64,000 nt of DNA from Conchocele bisecta (lineage: Eukaryota > Mollusca > Bivalvia > Lucinida > Thyasiridae). The stretch lies in contig CM055265.1 of the NCBI GenBank assembly GCA_029237695.1, positions 83,570,447 to 83,634,446 on the forward strand, in the 5' to 3' direction. Under the pieces are notes generated by a model. The model ran no database searches, was not told where the DNA came from, and worked only from the letters and a program-made list of their open reading frames with translations. The position numbers and the translations under genes were made by a program. Position 1 is the first letter of the stretch; each line of letters starts with the position of its first letter. Shown piece by piece: positions 12,101-24,100 of the stretch.

Positions 12101-15100
12101 TTGTCGACAATAATAAAACATAACGAGAGTGCCGCAAGTCACAAAATACGCCCGTCGAATATGGGCCAGACAGCGAAGATGCAGAAATGTGAAGCTGTCA
12201 CCATGGCAAGAAACATTAATGAGAATTTGAAAGTCTATAGCATTCTTCATCTCGTTGTGCTAAACATGTATACTAATTTAAGCAGAGATAGAAAAGTAGA
12301 GTGTAAAGTAGAAATGATAGGGAATTGGATACAATAATGTAGAAAAAATGGCCAAGTTAAAAAGGTGATATTTTTGTTCAAAAATATTTTTTCGGCATAA
12401 AAATACCAAGGTGCACATCTTCAATATGTGTAGAAGACGTGTGTATAGTTTCAAATTGATCGACTGAACGGTTTCGGAGGAGTTGTGTACACGAACTATG
12501 CACTTTTTCTGTCAGCCGCTCGCCCGCCCAGCGGTAAAACATAATACGTACCGTTTTTTAAAAACGGTCGTATAAAAATTGTTTCCTAAAATAATGAGAA
12601 TCGTCTCGCGTTTTCACGATCTCGCCTTCCGCTTTTGAAAAAATCGGATTAGTTTTGCTCATGCATGTGCGGCGTGTTTGCAAAACGCGAGATTGAATAT
12701 GATAGAATTTTGCGTTTTCGTCTCGAAAGCTCGAAACCGCGAGGTTGCTACATGTCCCTAATAGGACACGTACACATTGTCTTAGGAGACGATTCTCATG
12801 TGCTGCAAAAACATTTTAAAGCTTTTATTAGCCAGGTTTTTTGAAGAAAAAAATCCAGGCTATTGGATTGGCGAAAGCCGGGCGGGCGGGTGGGCGGCGG
12901 GCGGGTGGGCGGCGGGCGGGTGGGCGGCGGGCGGGCGGCGTCCACAATCAATGTTAAGTTTTCGTGTTTGAGTCCATTTCTTTGTTACTGTACCACCTAG
13001 GACCACCAAACTTTCACAGCTTCATAATCAAGGGGTGCCCACCACATATCACTATCCAACATGTTACTTTTTGTTTAACTTGACCCATTTTTTCCGCGCA
13101 ATTGACTTAGCCATTTTCAATGTTAAGTTTTCGCGTTTTCAATGTTAAGTTTTCGTGTTTAAGTCCATTTCTTTGGTACTGTACCACCTAGGACCACCAA
13201 ACTGTCACAGCTTCATAATCAAGGGGTGCCCACCACATATCACTATCCAACATGTTACTTTTTTTTTAACTTGACCCATTTTTTCCGCGCAATCAACTTA
13301 GCCATTTTCAATGTTAAGTTTTCGCGTTTTCAATGTTAAGTTTTCGTGTTTAAGTTCATTTCTTTGGTACTGTACCACCTAGGACCACCAAACTTTCACA
13401 GCTTCATAACCAAGGGGTGCCTACCACATACAACTATCCAACATGTGACCATTTTTTTACCTTCACCTATTATTTCTACGTAATTGACTTAGCCATTTTC
13501 AACGTTAACTTTTTAACGTACGTCTGGTTAGAGTTTTTTGGTTAAACTTTTTCGTTATACTATATCTCTGCAACTGCTTCGCCCATTACCTTGAAACTTC
13601 ACATGGGTGTTTATCATCATCCATATTTTCATTCTAACCCCCAACCGTGCGGCCCCTGTGCCCAATGTCAAGGTCAAATTACCTTGAATTTTTTTGTTAA
13701 AGTTTTTTCGTGTACTATATCTCTGCAACTGCTTCACCCAATACCTTGATACTTCACATGGGTGTTTAGCATCATTGTCGCACCTGCTTGCGGAAAGCGC
13801 GATCCTGTGCCCAATGTCAAGGTCAAATTACTTTGAATTTTTTTATTAAAGTTTTTTCGTGTACTATATCTCTGCAACTGCTTCACCCAATACCTTGATA
13901 CTTCATATGGGTGTTTATCATCATTGTCGCACCTGCTTGCGGAAAGCGCGATCCTGTGCCCAGTCAAGGTCAAATTACTTTGAATTTTTTTGTTAAAGTT
14001 TTTTCGTGTACTATATCTCTGCAACTGCTTCACCCAATACCTTGATACTTCACATGGGTGTTTATCATCATTGTCGCACCTGCTTGCGGAAAGCGCGATC
14101 CTGTTCCCAATGTCAAGGTCAAATTACTTTGAATTTTTTTGTTAAAGTTTTTTCGTGTACTATATCTCTGCAACTGCTTCACCCAATACCTTGATACTTC
14201 ACATGATCACATGGGTGTTTATCATCATTGTCACACCTGCTTGCGGAAAGCGCGATATCGTCGGCATTTTGGCATACGTCCGTCCGTTCGTCCGTGTGTC
14301 CGGTTAAAGTCGTTAAAGTTTTTTCGTTAAAGTTTTTCCATCTACTATATCTATTTTTTTAGTGTCCATGCCTCGCCCCAAGGCGCGACATGCAGGCCAC
14401 GGCCATCTAGTCTACAAAAAGTGGGTATAATTATGTTATCCAAGTGTCTATGCTTGGAAAAAACCTGGCCTTCGTGGCTTTGCCTCGTTTCTTGTTTTGA
14501 ACTTGACCCATTTTTTCCGCGCAGTCGACTTAGCCATTTTAAATGTTAACTTTTCGCGTTTACAATGTTAAGTTTTCGTGTTTAAGTCCATTTCTTTGGT
14601 ACTGTACCACCTAGGACCACCAAACTTTCACAGCTTCATAACCAAGGGGTGCCTACCACATACAACTATCCAACATGTGACCATTGTTTTACCTTCACCT
14701 ATTATTTCTACGTAATTGACTTAGCCATTTTCAACGTTAACTTTTTAACGTACGTCTGGTTAAATTTTTTGGTTAAAATTAAAACTTTTTTGTTATGCTA
14801 TATCTCTGCAACTGCTTCGCCCATTACCTTGAAACTTCACATGGGTGTTTATCATCGTCCATATTTTCACTCTAACCCCCAACCGTGCGGCCCCTGTGCC
14901 CAATGTCAAGGTCAAATTACTTTGAATTTATTTGTTAAAGTTTTTTCGTGTACTATATCTCTGCAACTGCTTCACCCATTACCTTGATACTTCACATGGG
15001 TGTTTATCATCATTGTCGCACCCGCTTGCGGAAAGCGCGATATCGTCGGCATTTTGGCATACGTCCGTCCGTCCGTACGTCCGTGTGTCCGGTTAAAGTT

Positions 15101-18100
15101 TTTTCGTTAAAGTTTTTCCATCTACTATATCTATTTTTTTAGTGTCCATGCCTCGCCCCAAGGCGCGACATGCAGGCCACGGCCATCTAGTCTACAAAAA
15201 GTGGGTATAATTATGTTATCCAAGTGTCCATGCTTGGAAAAAACCTGGCCTTCGTGGCTTTGCCTCGTTTCTTGTTAAGAAATAGAACAAATGTGGACAA
15301 ACATCTATATTTCTTGACAACAAAAACATAACTTGACAAAAAATGATACTCGTCTTAGGGGACGATTCTAATGTGCTGCCAATACACGTTTATTGACCAA
15401 AGAAAAACATATTTCGTAACGTGTTATTGGTTAGGCTACTGCATCGCATCGTCGACCTATACACAAGATCGTGAAAATGCGAGACCAAATCGCGATGCGA
15501 AAACGTGAGATTCTATTATATTCATTCTCGCGTTTTCGCCTGGCTATCTCGCGTTTTCGAGACCGCGATGTCGCGTTTTCGCCTCGGCCTTTTCACGATG
15601 TCGCCTTCCGCTTTTGGAAATACGTTCATGTCATTATGTGTGTGTAGAATGCATGCGTGTTGAAACTGAGTTTTGCGCATACATTACATGTACGTACGTA
15701 GAATGCAATTCGAACTAGCATGCTTTATATTCATGTACGTACGTAGAACCAAATCCAACACGCATGCTGTCTACACATGCATGGGCAAATCGTATTTCCA
15801 AAAGCGGAAGGCGAGATCGAGATCGCAAAAACGCGAGATAAAAAAACATAAACGAAAATATGGCCGTACCCACCCATCCCCAATTTGCACATTTGCGACA
15901 TATCATTTTCGGTCTAGCTGCACACCTGATGGTGTTTACAATCATCAGCCGGTAATCCAGTTTCACGTGCAAAGTGTGACTGACCTTTAGAATTTGGTGG
16001 AAACAAACATACCAAAACCACGCTATGTAGTCGCTCACGTCATCGCATCACCGATGAATTGATAATTACGCATTAGCTTGTGCATTTTCACATTTGTTTG
16101 ATTTCTTGATAAAACCAATATTTGGCAGCACATGAGAATCGTTTCCTAAGACGATTCTCAAATTTTGTAAAAATATGTTTTTGTAAAGAAATATCAACGT
16201 ATTCGGGTTTTCTTTTCACATTTGTCCGATGTCTTAATAAAACATGTTTTGACAACACATGAGAATTGTCTCCTTAGACGATTCTAATATTTTGTAAAAA
16301 GAATTGTCACATTTGTTTGATTTCTTAGACCGTACAAACAATTGACAAATTCAGAAATCCACAACTTAATTTGTGTTTCTCGAGTCGGGTTTCATATGGT
16401 GGCGAGGAAATACGATCGATTACACATCGTGAAAATCTTGTTGGAACGTAAATGTCAATTGTCACGTAGGCCATTTCAGTTTACCGCGTGTTACGTCAGC
16501 TGTTATTCTAAGTACGTATGGTCGCTCGTTAGGAGCATTTATTTCCTTCGTTTATAAGGTATGGGTTATGGCCTAGGGCTTAGAACACCGACTTCCAATC
16601 TGGAGGTTGTGGAACCGTTCAAACATCGCCTTGGGAATCAAACATACCTTCATAGTATGTCCATCCCATTCAATTTCACTTTTTTCCTTCGTTTATATGC
16701 CGCGCAGATACGATAATTAAGAACCTTAAATTCCATTTCCACCCCGTGAAGGAACATGCGTTTATTTCTTTAAAGTTAGGTGTCTTGTCCTGTCGATGCA
16801 GTGAGACGAAAACGTTAACATACATAAAATAAATCAATAACCATCGATCGCCGCAGAATATTTTCGCTAATTCGCTAATTACTTTCAAATTCGTTTACAT
16901 TAATATAATCAGGGTTGCTGTAGATTGCTATATCACTTTCTTGTGATACACAGGTACTGTGTAACACAGTAGCTGCGAATCGCCAGGACGCCCGCGGCGT
17001 TATCAATCGATAAAGTGGTCAGTTTTGGGATTAAGTTTATGACAGTCCGGTTCTGTCGCATGACACGTGCATTCTTGTACATTCTGGATTCCGTATAATT
17101 GTATATTTGTGATGTGTGGTACTGTGTTGTATTGTTGTGCGTATTATTGGTTTCACATCCCTGTGATTCCACATACCTGTGGTTTCACACACCTGTGGTT
17201 TTTGCACACCTGTGGTTTGGCATGTACATTTGCCATGTGCAATGTGCATGTAATAAGGGGGCTTATGTTGTATTGGTGGAAATACGTTTATGCGTGTCAT
17301 TTTTGCGGATTTAAATATACGTCTATTTTTATGAGCAATGTTTTACTGATGTCACGCCATATTTGCCACAGACTATGCATGTGTGTGGTAGAGAACTCGT
17401 TGACTGTGTGTGCTGGTTTCGCTAGGAAAAAGATACCTTTTAGTATTACGGATGTCCACTGTCCGTGCCAGCCGAGTTTGTCCGCGTGTCAGTGTTTCAC
17501 CATATAAGGGACCTTCTGTAGGTGAAGCCAGTATACAGCGCAGACCATACCATGGTCTGCCCTGTTATGTATGCTACCGGTTAGTGTTTCAGCATAGCCT
17601 GGTACTGGCCAACACGGATATATCAGATCCCATAATGGTGATGTTTTGTGTCGTGATATTTCCGTAAATGACCACGATATTTGAGTTTAGTATGTGCTAC
17701 ACTCTCATTTGAGTGTATAGCCGTAGGACCGTTATGGAGGGGTTTGGCGGGGCCAAGAAGCGACCTTCGCATTGTCGAGACCAGTCGAGTAGATTTCGGA
17801 TTATGAGATCTGGGTCTATAGTGTGCAGATTTATGGTAGTGTGGGGTATACCATGTTGGATGGTATTTATTCCACGAGGGCTGTACACTGGTTTGGTTGA
17901 ATTTAAGCGTGGGAACATATATTTATGCCAAATATAACCCACGGGTGACATGGCAAAAGCCATGGTTTTGTAGTATTTATGTGAGATGTCGTACGAGGGG
18001 TAGGCATATCCATTATTCCGTGCATGGTTTCACTGGTGCGTATATAAGCGATGTCTCGCTATGTGTTGGCGGGACACATATATTCTGGTTACAGAAGACT

Positions 18101-21100
18101 AGTACTGTATTCACCAGTGACACGGAGGATTTTGGTATGTACCTAGAACATTTTATTTCAGCTGTGATTTGCCGCTGTTCGATTCCCGTTTTAGTCTGTT
18201 GTGCATCATGTCTGTCTGTCTGTGCGTATTCGTCCAGTAATTGGAGACTCATTTCATTTTTGTAGCCTCTTGAGAAACGCTCCAGCGAGCCACATTGGAC
18301 GTTTTGGTCCACTCGTTTGAGGGCAGACCCCAGTCAGTGCAGAGTATCGGGTCGTCCGAGTGTCCGTACGTCTGTCTGGCGCAGTGTGTGTAGCAGCTCC
18401 GGGTACAGGCCTGTATAGAGCAGTGTGTGATAGCTACCTCGCGTTCAGCAGACAGTCACAGCCATAGTTTAGTGAAGTGAAACGCCATACACACATATCA
18501 TATCATTATACTACCACCGAGTTGAATGTCACCTAAGTGAAACTTTTCCCGGCGTCTTAGCCAACGTGATAATCGCCATTTTGTATTATATCGGAACTTT
18601 ACATCCGGTCTACCACTTCCGGTATTACAACCCATTGATTCACCATGGATACTTTACATCCGGTCTACCACAAACGGGTTGCTACAGTCGAGTGATACCG
18701 TAGGAACTTTACATCTGGTCCACCATTTCGGGAGATAATACTACCTGTGGAACTTTACTTCCGGGAACCAGCTTCCGGAACATTATCGTTATTAACTATC
18801 ATGTGATGTAACCACATCCGGCTTTGACTTTGACATTCATACTTTGGAAATATATTGCATAGGCAATACATATGTATACTTTGATAGTGTATGGTAATAC
18901 TCCTATCATGGCATATCATGGCTAAAGGATTGTAGTAAGACTACATATATTATTTATGGATTAATCCACTTGAAGTTGGATTATAGCCATATTGTTGACT
19001 AGACCTCATATTGTGGGTGAGGCAGACCTTGGGACCTTGATACTCAGAGGTTACACTATCTATTGATACGCCAGCACTGGGGTAGCTCAGATGATTGTCA
19101 TTTGTCCTCCAATGTTCGTTATGCCATGTTATACTTGTATGTTATTTCACTTTGATTAGCGATCATCAAAGTACTTGTGCATTCATACTATTGTCCACTA
19201 CGGGACCATTGAGATACCACATACCGAGTTTATTCGTCTATAGCTTTTAAGTTGCGTTAAAGTATAACAGTCGATTGGCTTACAACCTTGTAGTAATTGA
19301 ATAGTATCATGCACAGTAACAGTGATGTTCGCATATCAATGTATCATATATTCCTGTGTGTTCCCCATGTAATATAGTGTACATTATAAGTGATTAAGTG
19401 ACTACGTGTACTTATCTACGCTGGCCTATCCCTTACACTTCAACTGCATTGTTACCACTTTTCGTTCGTCAGATCAAGCTATATTGGCCATAACGTCATA
19501 ACAATTGAAGTATACTTGGTTCATATGATAATTGGGGGAGACAATTTGTCTCGATCATTCCTGACCTTGGTAATGACCTTGACAGGTTCCAAAAAACGGG
19601 TTTGTGGCGGGACGTTCTAACAGAAAATAGTTACTTGCCCGGGACTACATTCCAGCATAGAGGCACTTGTCCGAGATTAAAACCGACTTGTCCCGGGCGT
19701 CGGGCGTGCCAATTCGTACAGCCCTGGCTTGTGGCCAATGTAACCCCAGTAGAAAACATCATATTTTAACATAATAAACAAATGTCAACATTTATCAAAT
19801 TTTTAACACACACTTCAGGACCACCTTACAGGGACGGCTTTTTACAAGCTGGCTCATCTGGATCTACAGTGTTTGCAAATGTTTCCTTCATGGTTGTAGG
19901 GTAGAAAGGGTTAACTATTACCTCTGTTTCACCTGCCACTAGATATCGGGTTATTTTTATGTAAATATTCGGTTCTGATTTTGTGATTTTCTCATCTGTA
20001 CAGGTGAACTACGGTATTCAAACCTGTTCAGGCGGCTGTTTGTACGACTAAAATGTTTGTAAGTGCAAATTTAGGATCATCTGGAAATTTCAATTGATGG
20101 ATTTACTTTTATTGCACAATAAATGTAAATCCAATAATTGTTTACAAGAAAACAATGTTAATGTGAAATTCACGGACTATCAAAATTTTGCACTTACAAA
20201 CATTTTATTTTTACAAAGTTTAGTCAAACGGCCCCCTGGCCTAACACGACAGCAGTTTACAGGCCAGGCCATTAAACACGATTACATAAATAATTCATAC
20301 CGCCGTTTCAGCTGTACGACCTGCACAGTGGGCAATACTCTAAGGGAGAGAACCAGGTAAATGGGTGTCCAGATGAAGATCGGATTTGCGGAGTTAACTC
20401 CCTTGCGGTTAGGAAGTGTGGGGAGCATGGCCGCTGTGAGATCACCGACTACTACAACGACCAGTATAGATGTTCCTGCATGCCGGGTTGGCGTACTAGT
20501 GGGCCCTCGGATGAACAGTGTAACATCCGTGAGTATAGATGGGCTGTTTGTTTCTATGTTAACTATTTACATAAGGATACACAATTTTGCTTACAGAGAA
20601 TTTTGGATTAAAATGTTTGCCAGAGATTTTCCAATCTTCCACCTGCCACATTTTATGCCCCATATTCGATAGCAAGGGGGGCATATTGCGTTGCTGTTGA
20701 GGTTCCGTACGTCCGTCCATGTACATTTACGTCGAAAAGTCAAAAAGTTGGTAAGAGTTTCTCCAGTTAGAGTCCAGTATACCATGGGGCATATCCATGT
20801 TTTACAAACTTAATGTCTAGTCTTGTATTTCTTCTTGGAAGTATATGGTATTATATCACCGGTTGAACCATCTTGCCACGATGGTTCAAATGAATGGTTA
20901 CAACTTTGGATGAGAAATAATTTGCATATTTTAAAAGCCTCGCCTGATAAACTTAACCCGTAGACCGCTACACACAACAATAATATTGTCGCCTGCTTTT
21001 GCTTTTATATCTTGCCTTATTTCTCAATAAAAACATGGTTTGACAGCACTTCAGAATCATTTCCAATGGAAATGATTCTGAAGTGCTGTCGAAGCATGTT

Positions 21101-24100
21101 GTAAATTATTGTAAAGTGCTGTCAAAGCATGTTTTTGATGATAAAAATGGAAAAAGATGGCGGTCTCAGGGTTAATACATCCCCTTTGTAGAGACGACAG
21201 TTCGTGACATGAAGGAGAGCAGTTTCCTCAGCTGGTCTCTGCGCTATCAGTTCCTCAACACGGAGGTGAGCTCGGGCACAACTCAGGTTCAGCTGAACTT
21301 CCGGACCCGTGATCCCGACGGTATCCTGCTCCACCTGCCCTCAAACAATGACGAGTTTATCACACTCGAGGTGAGTGATGTTATATGATTTTATTACAAT
21401 CTCTGTGTATGTATTATATTACCCTTTAGATTTTATCAATTTTCCCTTGTGACTTGGGATTTTTTGTATGTCCAGCCATGGGTACACATTTGCCGTGGCA
21501 CTCGGGAACTGTTTGAACCCGCGTCATGGTCAAACGTTATTGTTACATTTCCGTTGGAAATATTGTGTAATTTGAGCATATATGCAGTACTTTTGGTACT
21601 TTAATAACCTCTTCCATTCAAACAGCTGATTTACACATACATATTCCGGGGCCGCAGTACATGTCGCGTGATGCAGTTAAATATTCCCCATCCTCTGCCC
21701 CGGAATGAGCATTGTCGACAGCCATGGTCAAACAGCATGTGCTGTACGTTTCAGTAACGGCAGTCAAGTAACAATTGCAGATTAATGTAATATCAAACAA
21801 CACTAGCCTCATATTCTTTATGTTACAGCTGGTAGGTGACCACATACATGTGCTAGCTCGGAAACTGGAAATTCCTCGCCGAGCCTCGGAATTCCTGCGC
21901 ATTTCCTAGTCTTACCTACTATTCTGTATGTTACAGTTGGTGGGTGGCCGGGTACAGGTCCTGTACAACCTGGGTGATCAGCTGGCCAAGGGGGATGGTG
22001 ACTCAGTCCTCGCACTGACCCACGCTCTGGCCAGTAACGGCCAGTGGCACACAGTGTACCTGCGCCGCATTGGTCGGTGGTTCCAGCTCCGGATGGATGG
22101 CAGCGAGGGCCGTTACAACAACGAAACGTGGGGACCCAACAACGGGCATCAGCTCATCACCCTCCGCATGAACCAGATAGTCGCTGGCGCTCATGTTGTG
22201 TTCAGTAAAAACCCCATTGCTGCCGGGCAGGATTTGAATAGCAGTAAGTATATAGGTCATTATCAGGGCAGAAATTGAATAGCTGTGAGTGAAAAGGTCA
22301 TTATAAGGGCAGGATTTGAATAGCGGTGAGTAAATAGGTCATTCATTATATGGGCAGGATTTGAATAGCAGTGAGTAAATAGGTCATAATGTGGGAAGGA
22401 ATTGAATAGCAGTGAGTAAATGAGTCATGATGTGAGCAGAAATTGAATAGCAGTGAGTAAATAGGTCATTATATGGGCAGGATTTGAATAGCAGTGAGTA
22501 AATAGGTCATAATGTGGGAAGGAATTGAATAGCAGTGAGTAAATAGGTCGACGTGTGGGCAGGAATGGAATAGCAATGAGTAAATGGGTCATGATGTGGG
22601 CAGGAATTGAATAGCAGTGAGTAAATAGGTCAACATGTGGGCAAGAATGGAATAGCAATGAGTAAATGGGTCATGATGTGGGCAGGAATTGAATAGCAGT
22701 GAGTAATACGGTCTTAATGTGGGCAGGAATTGAACAGCAGTGAGTAAATATGTCAAAATGTGAGCAGGAATTGAATTGCAGTGAGTAAATAGGTCAAAAT
22801 GTGGGCAGGAATTGAACAGCAGTGAGTAAATAGGTTAAAATGAGGGCAGGAATTGAACAGCAGTGAGTAAATAGGGTAATATGTGGGCAGGAATTGAACA
22901 GCAGTGAGTAAATAGGTCATAATGTGGGAAGGAATTGAATAGCAGTGAGTAAATAAGTCATAATGTGGGAAGGAATTGAATAGCAGTGAGTAAATAGGTC
23001 ATACTGTGGGAAGGAATTGAATAGCAGTGAGTAAATAGGTCATGCTGTGAACATGATTTGAATAGGAGTGAGTAAATATGCCAAAATGTGGGCAGGATTT
23101 GAATAGCAGTGAGTAGATAGGTCAAAATATGGGCAGGAATTGAACAGCAGTGAGTAGATAGGTCAAAATGTGGGCAGGAATTGAACAGCAGTGAGTACAG
23201 AGGTCAAAATGTGGACAGGAATTGAACAGCAGTGAGTAAATAGGTCAAAATGTTGGAAGGAATTGAACAGCAGTGAGTAAATAGGTCATGATGTGGAAGG
23301 ATTTGAATAGCAGTGAGTAAATAAGCCATTATCAGGGCAAGATGTATAGCAGTGAGTAAATACACAACAATCTCTTCAGGAATTGAACAGAACTACCGTA
23401 TTCATACCCGTGGGAAGAAGTGCAGTTTAACAAGGTAAGAATATTACCACACTGCAAATATTGATTACTGGTAAGTTGTATGTGACAAGGTGGCCCGATT
23501 CGCATTTTGCATCGCTCCCCGGCACGTATATATTAGGATCAATACGGTAAGTAAATAAACAATCTGGGCAGAATCAGTCCATCAATCAATAAAACACCCT
23601 TCTTCTGTCACGTTCCAGCGTGTATAAACGACGTGCGGCTCAACAACGAGTGGTTCCCTATGCAGAACTCGGAGAACGAGCAGAGCTACGCGGCCATGCT
23701 GGAGTACGAACGCAATGTCGTCATGGACTGTACACGCGACGACTGTCTGAACGTGATCTGCCCCGCCGGCGTCCCCTATTCCATGGTCTGTCAACCACTA
23801 TGGGATGCTTACAAATGCAGGTAATGACGGCATAGAGAATCTTACATGACTGACAAATGTCTGTGATCATTATTAACCCTTAGACCACGCTACACACAAC
23901 AATTGTAATTGTCGTCTGCTGTTCCTTTTATATCTTGCCTTATTTCTCAATAAAAACATGGTTTGACAGCACTTCAGAATCATTTCCAACAATGGAAATG
24001 ATTCTGAAGTGCTGTCAAAGCATGTTGTAAATTTTTCTAAAGTGCTGTCAAAGCATGTTTTTGATGATAAAAATAGAAAATAAACAGCAGACGACAAAAA

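Larger units (their letters stand above)
12830..15278. mobile_element. Family F element with internal tandem arrays
   Basis: Begins TTAGCCAGGTTTTTTGAAG; AGCCAGGTTTTTT pairs with the terminal AAAAAACCTGGC. The end block CTTCGTGGCTTTGCCTCGTT occurs twice (to 14495 and to 15278), so the right half is duplicated. Internal arrays: a (GGGCGGGC)n run at 12878-12938, about three 190-base units at 12945-13510, and five 145-base units at 13557-14215. A cleaner single copy is at 32089-33058. No coding sequence is seen. Confidence 0.75.
11765..19726. mobile_element. 8-kb composite element with CAGGGCTGTAC termini and 5-bp duplication
   Basis: The left end CAGGGCTGTACAAATTG is answered by the right end CAATTCGTACAGCCCTG (as AATTCGTACAGCCCTG on this strand, after one mismatch). 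The duplication GCTTG lies at 11760-11764 and 19727-19731. Inside both ends are GACTTGTCC/GGACAAGTC-type repeats. The ends look hAT-like, but hAT duplications are usually 8 bases. No transposase is recognisable. The interior has collected other elements (12830-15278, 15279-16331) and a tRNA-type SINE. Confidence 0.78.
11731..20311 (+). other. Intron 8 of CadN (8.6 kb)
   Basis: Almost all of this intron is one composite insertion (11765-19726). The remainder is a 34-base lead and 585 bases at the 3' side that hold a family D foldback. Confidence 0.85.
20529..21191 (+). other. Intron 9 of CadN
   Basis: 663-bp GT-AG intron. Contains a family M repeat (20650-20822) and a family E MITE (20951-21177). 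The MITE ends about 14 bases before the exon 10 acceptor border. Confidence 0.85.

Noticed and set aside
17067..17507. 146-codon Cys-rich open frame
   Set aside because: Driven by CACACCTGTGGTTT repeats inside the 8-kb element; no family resemblance, no splice or start context.
11765..19726. An LTR retrotransposon in intron 8
   Set aside because: The ends are inverted, not direct, repeats with CAG...CTG termini, and no gag or pol sequence is visible.
23380..23434. A 55-base segment with TCTTCAG before and GTAAGA after, resembling an extra exon between exons 11 and 12
   Set aside because: Including it shifts exon 12 out of frame, whereas direct joining of 22243 to 23619 gives the conserved CINDVR strand.
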